The notes below the pieces were generated by a model, which worked only from the letters and a program-made list of their open reading frames with translations, had not been told where the DNA came from and did no database searches. From Chalara sp. BL73 (taxonomy: Eukaryota; Ascomycota; Leotiomycetes; Helotiales): DNA of 64,000 nt. Location of the stretch: positions 434,001 through 498,000 of the forward strand of contig CAKJVC010000191.1 in NCBI GenBank assembly GCA_918026815.1, read 5' to 3'. Each line of letters starts with the position of its first letter. Within the stretch, counting starts at the first letter, position 1. The translations under genes and the position numbers were made by a program. This document shows positions 13,023 through 23,497 of the stretch, in pieces.

Positions 13023-13793
13023 TTGCCATTTCTTCCACTTCTTTCGCAGGAACCAAATCACCTTCCCGTCCCAGTTCGCCAACAACAACAAAAAGATAAA
13101 ACAGTCGTAGCAAAAGTTGAAGGGCCAACACACAAAGGCCAGATGAAAGGACAACCTGCGAGTGTGATATGGAACGAGAAGACGGACAAGGGCCTCGCAA
13201 ATGCACTATTAAAGGATGTTCTGGCGGATCAGTTAGGCGTAAAACCGGAAGTGAGCAAGAACTATGCTTTCTTGAAGTACGACCCGGGAAGCCTAATTGA
13301 GAATATATGTAAAGGTGGAGAACAGTATGCTTATCCATTCTTAACATTACTATACATAAGCTAGCCGCATAACTGAATTGCTTTATATAATGCAGCCATA
13401 ATCTCCTCCGTCTGGCGCACACCACCACCGGCCCGTAAGCCTGGACAGCCAGGCCCTCAATGGCTGGTTTTCGAAGCCACAATTCACCACCTCAGAGTGC
13501 GGCGTGTCGACTCGATCACTGGAAAACAGCCAGCCATGTACGAGAAGCCCGATTTCACGGACAAAGAGGCGCGTGCAGCCATCTCCTCCAAAGCTCACTG
13601 GATCGCGCTTGGAAAATCTAAAAAAGCCTTCAAGAACTACAAGGAGTTCAGTGATTTTATTGAAGCGAAAAGTGTTAAGTATTTTGAGAGCATGGGGAAG
13701 ATGATGGGAAAGAATAGTGAGTATGGTTATATTTTGAGGAACTGTGGCGATTATGTCGAGCACATATTGTCAAAAGTTGGAAGTGGAGCATAG
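13023..13793 (+). CDS. unrecognised two-exon protein
   Basis: I do not recognise the family. Exons 13023-13308 and 13396-13793 join through a GTAAAG donor and a TAATGCAG acceptor and restore one frame, giving 227 residues. The join converts two unremarkable frames into one continuous soluble protein: a basic, Gln/Pro-rich start, then 'GQMKGQPASVIWNEKTDKGL', a 'GPQWLVFEATIHHLRVRRVD' strand-like part, and a Lys-rich helical C-terminus ('KAFKNYKEFSDFIEAKSVKY'). No signal peptide or membrane segment is visible with this start. The true start could lie in another upstream exon, because the sequence before the ATG is open. It sits alone in AT-rich sequence 250 bp after a solo LTR, so it could be lineage-specific. 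Confidence 0.55.
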
Positions 13794-14248
13794 CGGGATG
13801 GGGGATATTGTTCTGGCGCCTCCAATGAAGAGATTTGCCAGATCAAAATGAACGTTTAGTGTTTAGCTTTAGCGACAAGCCAGATTGGCGTTGGAATTTT
13901 CGAATTTTTGGGAGCATACAAACAAAAGTGAGGAGGTTTTGGCGGTGATACATGGAGCATAAGACATCGGAGTTCTGGAGTTTCGGTAGACTTTTAGGGT
14001 AAGGCGGTTATGGGCTTTATGGTTTACTCAACAATCGTTTTTTATATACAAATTTCTACCTCAATCCGTCCCTAGCTAACATGAAGTACTTCTATTTCAA
14101 TATATTTACTGTCTGTTTGTAGTATGGAAATGGCGCTCGAAGTGCTATCTCGCCTGGGGATTGATGACAAATAGCTGTTGACTACATGTATATTACAAGC
14201 TTGATTTGAAACTCCAAACTAATAGGGCGATGTTAGAAGCAGATCAAT
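13794..14248. other. intergenic, tail-to-tail
   Basis: Nothing recognised; 3' regions of two convergent genes. Confidence 0.5.
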
Positions 14249-15936
14249 CTATTCGCCCACCGTCCACGACTCGACAAATTCAGTCAAGATCGACACATTC
14301 CTTCCATTAGCCGAGAAAAGCACATGGTCAAAGTTTGCCGAGACAACGAGTTTCGACTCTTCGAACCCAATCGAAAATCCACATTCAGAAGTTGCGGCAT
14401 TGTAAAACTCAATATTTGTCTGCCCTTCATCTAGTGTCTTGAAATAAGGTGATAAAATCAAAAGCTTGATTGAGAAGAACATTTGGCTGGGTCGCATTAT
14501 CGTCCATGTCTCATCTTCGCCTTGATAGACGTGACCGATGAGGGCTACCATTACTACCGGCTGCCCAAGCCCCTCCGTGGCCCCTTTGATGGGGAGTAGT
14601 AATGGCAGAGACGTTAAGGAGGATTGGAAATCTGTGAGGGTTTTCTCTTCTGCACGCCCCGAATGAAGCAGAGTCGTGTAGTTCGCCCCTGATGGGCCGA
14701 ACCAGAACTTGAAGAGGCTTATTTGTGGAGCTGAGATAACTTCAGAGGACCCAAGAGGCTGGGACATGCATCCTTTGTTAATATTGGTTCTGGTAAGCCT
14801 GAAGGAATGACTTACCCAGGGTTTGATACTCTTCTCAGTACTGATAGTAAAAGTATCTTCTACAAAGCCTTGGAAATATTCAAAGAAGTATGGCTGAGAA
14901 AATTAGTCCATGAACAGTCAGAAACAAAGAGGACGATTTTACGACAGATTCAGCGAAAGCTGTAGAGAAAGCTTGCCAGTCGATTTCATCCACCTCCTGA
15001 CCTTCTCCAGTAAACAGAACAACAAGACTTTCAACCACGCCTTTCGTGAAGTCCGACCACGAAACGCCCTCTGGAGGCCGAATGTTGCTTTCTTGCAATA
15101 CCACAGGAACCAAGACTCGGAAAAGCAAACGCATATACTGCAATTCAACTCTCCCATCCAAATCAGTGGAACCTGAACTTGGAAGCTTACTTGCAATAGG
15201 AGCGAGCTCATCACGGGTCAGGCCCATTAGTTTTCCATTGTTATCATCCAACTGCGTCGAGCACAAAACATCAACCAAATCCTCATCATCCGCTGTTCTC
15301 CGCTGCGATAAATCATGCAAAACGTGAGCTTCGCGTGTTTGAAGGCTTTGAAAAAGTAGCCGAATGTGGTCTCGTGGTTTTGACACTGTACGATATCCAC
15401 GTCCGCTGGCGCGGAGCTCGTAAGTAAAGAAAAAATCTTCCTGGACAGATGAGAATACCGCCAAAAAGATAAGAAATTTTTCGTAAGTAAGAGCCATTCC
15501 GGAGGGTTGAAAGGGATACGAGCCTAGATGCACCGCGATTTGGTACAGGATAGGCGAGGCATCTTTCACAAAATCTTCAAGTTCTGGGTTTTGATCAGTG
15601 AGGTAGCTAGTGAAGGTTTTTAAAGTCCATTCTACGTGATTTGGGTTAGCTATCGGTCTCGCAAGGTTCACAATAAGTTCACGCTGTTTACCTTTTTCAT
15701 GAGATTCTACAGGGGAAGAAGCTCTCTGGTTAAATATAACGTCTAGTCTTTCGGAAACTTTGTTGTTCGGGTTTTGGCACAAGTGCTTGTGTAGCTGGTT
15801 TAGTAGTCTCTTTGTCACATCATCTGTAACCTTAATTAGTATAGGCAAGTAAAAGGGGAAAACAAATGTCACCTTTAGTTTTGAACAACTCTTCAGGCTT
15901 TACATCATACTGCAGCTTAGAACTCTGGTTTCCCAT
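14249..15936 (-). CDS. TLDc-domain protein, RTC5-like
   Basis: Minus-strand exons 15936-15873, 15823-14943, 14893-14816 and 14758-14249 give 510 residues, somewhat shorter than usual for fungal RTC5 as I remember it. The start is a 21-residue exon beginning M-G-N-Q-S-S, a good N-myristoylation signal as in many RTC5/MEAK7-type proteins. The central helical part contains 'PILYQIAVHLGSYPF', resembling the RTC5 block 'FQMASYLGAFPFP', and the C-terminal part 'YTTLLHSGRAEE ... GQPVVMVALIG' is TLDc-like and ends in 'VSILTEFVESWTVGE'. Yeast RTC5 relates to vacuolar ATPase disassembly and telomere capping phenotypes; the role here is inferred. Two acceptors lie downstream of a nearer AG, chosen because only they keep the frame open. 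The divergence from my memory of the family makes the exact ortholog uncertain. Confidence 0.7.
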
Positions 15937-18135
15937 GTTTAAATTTCGGTGCGAAAGAGAGCTACAACAATAGTAGTAGAATAGAATGTATGGTCAACTA
16001 AAGTTAATCTTGCACCAAACTAGGATGTTAAAGCCTGTTGTTATACTTGTAACGTAGATCAAAGCTTTGAGCCTACTAGAATCTATTTTTGACGGACAAG
16101 CGGAGTGAGGAGGTACAACAACTGCTGCATACATTTAGGTAGGATTCTACCTAGCCGTAGACATGTTGGTGGTGTATAAATAAGGACCTGCTCATTCGAC
16201 AAAACTTATTTTACCTCGGGGCCACAGCCGCCTTGTTGAGTCAACTGAAACTTTAGCGAAACGTCAGAGCACAGGTAGTGTAAGCCTTCAGTTAAATAGT
16301 TATCATTATTTTCAACTAGAAAACCATTAATATTACTATTACGCTTTTATTAAATAATATATAATTTTGCCAGACAATATCTGGACTGAAGCTTTCCCAC
16401 TATGTAGGCTTATATAAGGCTGGACCTTCCCCCCCGTTGATCCGTTGATATAGCTGATGTTCTATTATCACCTCAGGCATCAATAAATTATCTTGGCTCT
16501 TGCGCTATTGTGTAAGCCAAACAACCCTTGTCTCATGGTCATATTACTTGACAAGACCCCTAGCACTAGAGTGCCAAGCTTAAGGTCCTTGGAGTAAGAA
16601 TATGTCTATGATATCATGATTTTGATTTATGTTCTACTGTAATCGTACTACGGAATCCAAAATAGGCATACTCAAGAGAGTTGCAGAGGGAGACAGCAAG
16701 CAACGTGAGATTTGGCATTGCCAACCCCCCCCCTTTAACAATTCGCCAGTGATCAACCAGAAAGCCGAAACAAACGCTTTTAAACTCTTATTTAAGAAGC
16801 AGCACTATGACTATAATATAGCGATTTTAAAGGCTATTTTCAACAGCTGAAATGATGAGTGTTAAGACTCAATTCAGACTTTTTTTTAAGACCCTAGATC
16901 TTAAGTTTTGTTTCCTACGAAATTGATTTAAGAATCAAGATACAATTTTCTAAACTTTCCCTCTCATCTGAGGCTATGGTTACTCTAGACTGGGTAGATA
17001 GCCCAGTTCTCCTCAGTCTATGGTTGTATGTAATAGCGAATAGGCGAATCAAGCCCTTATGTAACGAGCGAGCCTTCCGAATAGCCCTTTTTTTTTTAGT
17101 CTAACCCGCCCGCCCGCGCTCCTGCACCTCTCGTCTTTTAACTGTCAGGCCACCTTGTGGTCAGAGGAAAGATATGATATATGACAACTAATTGCTTGTA
17201 GAACCTGATGCTGCCAACACAAGAACTCAAGAAGCTGGCTTGGTGCTTAAAAAAAATCCGAAACAGTGTTCGGGCCATGAAAGCTTCCAGGATAAATACT
17301 AAAGTTAGCATTATGTGTATATTTCCCATCGCGAGGATATAGATCCACCTAAAGATACCCTAGAAACTATCCTTTAGAGCGATCGCGATCCCATACACCA
17401 AACATCTGAACATCTGGGTGCCGAACACAGTCCGAACCCGTGCCAGCATTTGAGAGCAGATCTCGGTCTGAACAGCTAAATTCTTGGATGGCCCGAAAAA
17501 GGTGTTGGGTGACATTGAGCATTCCTTGAACAACGATGGGTGTAGGAAAATACTCTGAGACTATGGAGCGTTTGGAATTAGTATAACCGTATGATGCATT
17601 GCTTAAGAAGCCAGAATATAAGGCACAATAGGACATGGACCGGAAGCAGTCGCTTTTTGGTCTTTAACAGCACTAGGCTCAGCCAAGTCCGGAAAAACTT
17701 CTTAATCTGACCACTAATACGCAAAATCTACGCCTGTGTAATCCTGAAGTTGACACACGTTTAACAACGTGGTTTCAGCCATACAAGAACAGCATATTGC
17801 AGAATATTGAAAACTTAAAAGAGGAGCCAAGCAATACTCAGCTATTCCCTCCAGTTATTGGCTCTCGGACCGGACCGCACGGTTCGGATAATATGACGGC
17901 CAAGCCGATCGCCTTTCCTCGTTCGATGATGTCAATATTCTAGTCAAACAATTGACGTGCTTCATGTTAAATGTTACATCAAAGGAATCATCTGGTATAT
18001 TAATTCTGCCACCCTCCTTACCACCTCAAACCATAAACGTATTTCCTGATGAACTCTAGGATTTCCCGCATCATAAAAATTAATGCTTGCCCCATAACAA
18101 ATTCTAAAAAGAGCACCGTCCCACATACACGCAAA
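15937..18135. other. AT-rich gene-poor region
   Basis: No supported gene in 2.2 kb. A TATATAAGG-containing stretch at 16411-16419 followed by a CATCAATAAA at 16479-16488 is LTR-like, but no ends or target duplication could be found. A degenerate repeat lies at 16930-17025. A T-run and CCCGCCCG-rich patch occur at 17090-17120. The ORFs at 16629-16850 and 17367-17636 are not protein-like. Confidence 0.45.
16930..17025. repeat. dispersed degenerate repeat, copy B
   Basis: Second copy of the repeat at 11311-11416, same orientation, 5.6 kb away. The best part is 16969-17011. See copy A for the alignment. Confidence 0.7.
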
Positions 18136-18866
18136 ATGACTTCAGACACAGCAAAGATCCAGAAGGATTTCGAAGGCAAGAATGAGCTCCTGACGACTGA
18201 CTTGGGGATTGAGAATCAGAATATCAATACCGCGTCTGGTGTCGACTTGACTGGCGGCCAGAAGGTTGTGATTGGAAGCGTGCTTGATCTTTTCGCCGGC
18301 CGACCTAGTTTGAAGAAATTGCAACTTTGGACCGTGAGTTCTATGCCTCACCATAGATAGAAGTAGAACAATGCTAACCGGCAAAGGATGATGCCAAATT
18401 TCAAGACCCGCTCGCCAATGCCAAGGGACGAAAGCAGTATGAAGCCCAATGGTATGGTTTGCAAACGGCCTTTTCGGAGATTGTAAGCTGTCTCTTGATA
18501 TGAGAAATGATAAACAGCAGTTGAGGTATCATGCATAGGAGCGGCTATCACACCAGGTAACGAGCGGCGGGAACCCAATTACTCTGGACTTGAAGACCCG
18601 ATATAAAGTCAAAGGCATCGGAACCGAGCAAACAATTGAGTCAGTGGTTCAGATCTTTACTAGCAGTGAAGGCAAGATCGCGGAGGTGCAGGATAAGTGG
18701 AATGGGAGTATCCCTGAGGGTGCTTTCACTAAGGTACGTAGTTCCATCATCGTTGATTCAGCTGCTGATTGAGCTTTAGGCTCTTCGCAATTTGAACTCG
18801 GTTGTTGTCCCTACTTTTGTCAGTGTGCCGAAGAATGAGCAAGAGGACGCCAAGAAAGGGAACTGA
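18136..18866 (+). CDS. NTF2-like / SnoaL-like fold protein
   Basis: Exons 18136-18333, 18387-18482, 18539-18733 and 18780-18866 give 191 residues; all three introns are 53, 56 and 46 bp, phase 0, with GT-AG ends. The order 'VLDLFAGRPSLKKLQLWTDD', 'AKFQDPLANAKGRKQYEAQW', then strands 'ITLDLKTRYKVKGIG' and 'SVVQIFTSSEGKIAEVQDKW' is the cone-shaped NTF2-like fold, as in many fungal SnoaL-like proteins. These bind small ligands or have no known function. An in-frame ATG at 18049 would add 29 Lys/Arg-rich residues; the later ATG is preferred because the conserved part begins soon after it. No signal peptide. Substrate unknown. Confidence 0.78.
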
Positions 18867-19261
18867 GCGTGATAATGTACAAACACATCAGGCTTTGAGG
18901 CTTTGGAAAGCTGCTTGGCAATAGCTTTATAATACTAGTAATGAATAATGGTATTAAAAATCTTGCCGTAAAAGCTTCCAGGGAAGCTTTCTCGTGCATC
19001 ACATCTCTGTGGTATTATTGTGGTTCCAGGAAAAGCTAATGCTTTAACTCCTTAGCCCACTGTGATACAATTCTTGGCTCCACTTTCTTCAAATAATCAG
19101 AGTCCAATGCATATATTTGGTGCTATTTATGCCAGTCTTGAAGTATTGGTTATTATTTATCTCATTGCAATTTTTCACAAGCGTATGATAGTATCCTTGA
19201 GTAGGCGGACGACAACAATGCACAGTTACCTAAGACTTGGTGGTGACTTGCCCTCTTGCAA
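18867..19261. other. intergenic, tail-to-tail
   Basis: About 395 bp between convergent genes with no gene signal. Confidence 0.5.
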
Positions 19262-19835
19262 TTAAGAGCATGTTGGTATACCAACAGGTTTAGCTACTGC
19301 ATTTGAAGGATTCGTCCGAGAACATCCAGCCAAAAGGCCACCAATCGTATCATCCACAGCGGCATTGTATGCTGCACCACAGTTCGGATCACTAAGACCA
19401 TAACTTCAGCAGATTGGTCACGATCTCAGGCCTTATTTGAACTTACCTGGAGCCACCGCTTGCGTTGTTGAAGTACGAGCAAATATCGTGGGAAAAACAG
19501 TCTTGAGTATACACATTCCCAACAGCTGTGCCCGTGCAACCAGCGCCACAGCGACCGTTACAGGAATAGCTTTATATAGGTCAGTCTAATCCTTCCCAAT
19601 CATTGAAGAATGACAAGACATACTCGCCAGATCCAGCACTGTTTGTTCCATAATTGCTTCCCACGACACCCGAGAAGGTACAAGACTGGCCAGCGCTGTT
19701 GGTCCATTTAGCTGTCGCAGTTACTCCGACTGTCAGACAAGTGATGGCGCGCTTGTCAAGAGGCGACATAGGTAGCCCTGGTGCAGCTAGAGCCAAAAAC
19801 GGCAGCAAGCTTAGAAGCAGGTATTGATGCAGCAT
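19262..19835 (-). CDS. small secreted cysteine-rich protein with PLA2-like motif
   Basis: Minus-strand exons 19835-19624, 19569-19447 and 19391-19262 give 154 residues. A signal peptide (MLHQYLLLSLLPFLALA) is followed by a short propeptide and a Kex2 site, Lys28-Arg29. The mature chain has ten cysteines. The middle 'RCGAGC ... YTQDCFSHDICSYFN' has the C-x-x-H-D-x-C pattern of phospholipase-A2-like fungal secreted proteins, followed by 'DPNCGAAYNAAVDDTI'. The His-Asp pair is present, but no enzyme activity can be claimed; calcium-loop residues cannot be judged. Likely secreted to the cell wall or surroundings, and possibly an effector-like protein. The intron joins are forced by frame and by conserved cysteines. 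An upstream in-frame ATG at 20087 is rejected because it would bury the signal peptide. Confidence 0.78.
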
Positions 19836-21017
19836 TTTGAGGTTAGAAATCAGAAAATCTGAATTTCGACGACAATGGGCCAACCCATCCTGCTGCCAGT
19901 CATATATATCCAACCCATAATACCTCCCCAGCGTCTGCTCCCGAGCTGTGGTCCGAAAGATTTTGCGTCCATGAAGAAGCTGTCCATGTTGGGTTGTCAC
20001 CGAAGTATATGACCCTGCAATTAAAGGAACTGATTCCTTTCGCAACCAACATACGCTGAGCATTTCATGTATAGTAGATGGAGGCAATGGCGCAATATAT
20101 CGTCATCGGGAGAGGCGCCGCAATGGGAAAGGTCCGGACAAATTCACGGAGTTCTCGTCGGAGCTCTTGCGTCCATCGAATATCAAAAAGAGATATATAT
20201 TTTGAATGTCTAAACCTAAAAAGCAGCAACCATCGAGTTTCTCATACGGTCAAAAGAGCGGCACATGCCTTGTTGAAGTCTGGATTATGGCAAACCATGA
20301 TTTTTTCGGACATCGGTAGTCATAAACCATTGATACTCAACCAGATTCTGACAAAAACTGGAATTTCCCAGCTGGGACCAAATTTGAAGCTTCCAGTGGC
20401 TTCCACAAGGTATAAACTGTACCCTCCAACACGGGACCGCTGTCAGAATCAATTTGTTGGTTTTCAATCAGGGACCAACTTGGCTCGCAGTGTGAGCCGC
20501 TCAAGCCACACTAAAGCAGAACACCAAAACATGTGGTCCTTGCAGACGAAGACAGTATGAAAAAGCTGTTCAGCACTAGGGTAGGTAATCTATACACTAT
20601 ACAGCCATGTGTACTGGCTGCAAGTATGACTTGCCTTATATCTTCACCAATACCAGTCAACCCCGCCTCCCCCTGAAACCGGGGGGACACCTACCCTTAC
20701 CCTACTGTAATCACTCGCTTATACCCCTCACTAAACTAAAAGTGGCCCTGAGTATGTGATGATTCCAGCCAGTCAGATGATTTTAATCGGTGACGTTTTT
20801 ATCCGGGGGGCATTTTCAGGTCCGAGCGCTGAAATCCTGCCCCATCCGATCAGCTCAGCTCAGCTCTTCCCCTTCCCCCTTCCTCCCCCCCCTCGGTTCC
20901 CTGATATCTTCCATCAGCTTCCCACCTTCATCCATTTTCACTCAACAACAACCATCTAAAGCTTCACTATCACCACATCTATCATATATAGGTTTTTGGA
21001 ATCCATTGAACAGCGCA
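19836..21017. other. intergenic divergent promoter region
   Basis: Upstream of both the secreted protein (minus) and the acidic protein (plus). Contains TATATATCC on the minus strand at 19902-19910 (about 70 bp before the secreted-protein ATG) and a strong C/T-rich tract at 20858-20900 before the acidic-protein gene. The frame at 20078-20560 shows no protein character. Confidence 0.45.
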
Positions 21018-21736
21018 ATGTCTACCAGAAAGAGGAAGAATGATGAGGAGCTTGTAGCCTTGCCAAGCGATGAGAGTGAGGAGGAAGAGGAGTAAGTATC
21101 TCCGAACATCAACATTCATCAAGAATAGTGTCGCGAAGTGTTCAATCGCGGTCGCGGAAGCTTAGGAAACATGCCTCTGAGCTTCATTCGCATCAATTTG
21201 CACCCAAAGGCGCAATATTTTGATGGAATGTACATGTTTACCGCTGAGAATGCTTTCGTCATCTCCGCGAAACCCGAGCTGACGATCCCAACCCTTAGGT
21301 ATGAGGATTCTGACGACGGAGAAGGTCCTGGCGCATCCGACGAAAGCGAAGAGGAAGAAGAGGAGGAAGAGGAAGAATATGAAGGTATGCGCGATTTATC
21401 GCAACCGTCATCACGTACCCCTGCTAACGAATATGCAGAACCTGAAGCCGAAGGTGAGAGTGCATCTGCAGTTTGCACAACACATTACACTGACCTACTG
21501 GGATAGCCGCACCTCCAGCCAAGAAGCGCAAGACCGCTCCAGCAACTAAGGAGAAGGTTCCTGTTGAGGAGGACAGCGACGCAGCCGAGGGCGAGGAGGA
21601 GGAAGAGGCCGACTCTGGCGCTGAGGATGATGCCGAAGAATCTGTCCCCCCAGCAAAGGCCAAGGCAGCAAAGGCCGGGGCTATTCCGAAGGGAAAGGAT
21701 GGGGGGGCGGAAGTTGAGGAGGAGGACGAAGACTAG
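21018..21736 (+). CDS. small acidic nuclear-type protein (hypothetical)
   Basis: Exons 21018-21091, 21299-21381, 21439-21453 and 21507-21736 give 133 residues. The start 'MSTRKRKNDEELVALPSDES' is basic, then follow long Glu/Asp runs, a 'PPAKKRKTAPATKEK' nuclear-localisation-like patch and an acidic tail ending EEEDED. Such proteins often act as histone chaperones or nucleolar factors, but no CHZ or other chaperone motif is certain here. The third exon is only 15 nt and codes EPEAE; skipping it would keep the frame. The first intron is about 207 nt, long for this window, and could hide a further small exon. Function unknown. Confidence 0.6.
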
Positions 21737-22525
21737 ATGTTTCCTTACACAATGCTTGGAATGGGCGAATAGGATATGGTTCGGAAAGGCATTGCTTACA
21801 GGGATACACAGGATAGGTATAACAAGAACTTGGTGAGATAGAAGTGATTACCGCTCAAGATATTTATCTTCATCTGAATACCAAAAGTTATCCAAAGTCC
21901 CGTCGTCGACATCCCTTCTCTTGGCGTTATCGTGATATCTGGGCCACACAGATCAGGGTTATTTATCGATACCCACTTGTTTCTGGTCTGGCACAAAACA
22001 TTCTCAGCCGCTGTTTCACGACCTACCTCGATTCGGGATGAAGCTGTTTGATCAACCTTGGCACCCGCAGTTTAGAGTTGTCTTACCTGTTTCAGAAATT
22101 CAATAAATTCTTCAGCCGCATATCCTGACTTCAATTCAGCATTTCTCTCAACATTTCGGGTCCTCAAATGGCATTTTTCATTATCGTGGTTTCCTGCTTC
22201 TGATTGTCATTTCATGGGAGGTCACAACATCATTTGAGTCCGTCTGGTGCTCTGCCCACGAAAAGGCTCCGATCGGGCCACCGCCTTGCTTCTGTACGAA
22301 GGGTTGAAAAGACTCACAGGGTAGATTTCGGTCACCTTATCACGAGCAACGTCCCACAAGCATTTCAGTCTTGCCGTTGAGCTGGTCTCTTGTTTCTATA
22401 TCGTCGTCGGATTTCTCAGTTTACCCTCGATACTCTACAATCTTATCCACGCGTCCACGCGTCCCAATAATTTCTGAAACACCATCACGACAGTCCCGAT
22501 TTGGCGAAAGCTTGAGGATACCATC
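21737..22525. other. intergenic; 5' region of the next gene
   Basis: No gene seen. The last 400 bp are C/T-rich and probably hold the promoter and leader of the gene at 22526. Confidence 0.45.
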
Positions 22526-23497
22526 ATGTCACGATTGAGCCAAATCTTCAGCTCGGCCGTCGAGAACGGTTCCAATTCCTCAGAAAGCTCTCTAGATAAG
22601 CAACAAAAGCGCCGCTCAATCAGCAAAACGCTCATATCCCTGTTTTCCTCCAGCAGAAACAAATCCCCATGCGCTCTACCCTCCGTCAACCCACCTTCAT
22701 CCAATGCCAGCAAGTCTCCCAAGAAGGGTAGTGAAGCAATCATAGTCTACCCACCAGTCGCCCGCACCGCCTCGAGCCGCTTCTCTATATCACTCAAGGC
22801 CAAGACTCCCCGCGATTCGACCCTCTCCTCCGTCTCCAGCTTCAACAGCACCGGCTCCTCAAAAACTGTAACCCCATCCATTTCGTCCTCCAGAACCGCC
22901 ATTGTCAAACTCATCCCCACCAAGCCTGAAATCTTGAAGTTACAGTCGCTCCTCCGACGCGCAGGCCGGCAGTTCAAGAAACAGGAGTTCCTCACTAATA
23001 CCCTCAGTATAAACCTCTCAACGAGCCTATCGAGGAAGCAGAATCATAGCTCACATAATCACCGGCTTCCCTCGGTATGGAGAGATTACATCCATAAGCT
23101 TATTCAGGAGTTGCGCGTATTTACTGTCCGGATGTTTATGCGTAAAGTCCTGCTCTCGCAGCGCAGCTCTATCATTCTCCATAAGCTGATAGAGCAATTC
23201 AAGGATTTGGAGGAGGGGAAAGAAGTTATCCTTGATGTCGAGGGCATTCTTGATAACTTGGCGAGCCTGAAAGGCGATTTGGAGATGCAGAGGAGATTTG
23301 ATAATCAGTTGAGAGACAAGATTGCGAAGCCGTGTCTTAGAGCAATGTTTCCTCAGTCGAAGACAGAGAGAGCTACGCTGATCAACTTTGTGGGGTTTGT
23401 GGATGCGAGGCTTGAGACACTAAACGAGTGTTATGGTGTTACATTGAAGAGAATAGAGGAGTTCGAGAGAGTTCTTGAAGGGGTGAAGACACTTTGA
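22526..23497 (+). CDS. hypothetical protein, Ser-rich with helical C-terminus
   Basis: A single uninterrupted frame of 323 residues; family not recognised. Residues 1-130 are Ser/Lys-rich and probably disordered (SSESSLDKQQKRRSISK, STLSSVSSFNSTGSSKTV). From about residue 130 on, charged helical sequence dominates, including 'IHKLIQELRVFTVRMFMRKV', 'LIEQFKDLEEGKEVILDVEG' and a final helix ending ERVLEGVKTL, so a coiled-coil is likely. No signal peptide or membrane segment. Codon use looks like that of the other genes here and there is no sign of decay. Confidence 0.7.
   Translation: MSRLSQIFSSAVENGSNSSESSLDKQQKRRSISKTLISLFSSSRNKSPCALPSVNPPSSNASKSPKKGSEAIIVYPPVARTASSRFSISLKAKTPRDSTLSSVSSFNSTGSSKTVTPSISSSRTAIVKLIPTKPEILKLQSLLRRAGRQFKKQEFLTNTLSINLSTSLSRKQNHSSHNHRLPSVWRDYIHKLIQELRVFTVRMFMRKVLLSQRSSIILHKLIEQFKDLEEGKEVILDVEGILDNLASLKGDLEMQRRFDNQLRDKIAKPCLRAMFPQSKTERATLINFVGFVDARLETLNECYGVTLKRIEEFERVLEGVKTL

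Noticed and set aside
16380..16560. LTR-like stretch with TATATAAGG and CATCAATAAA
   Set aside because: No TG...CA termini with inverted repeat and no flanking duplication could be found, unlike the clear case at 12505.
21119..21663. Ser-rich minus-strand frames
   Set aside because: They are the complement of the Glu-rich exons of the acidic protein.
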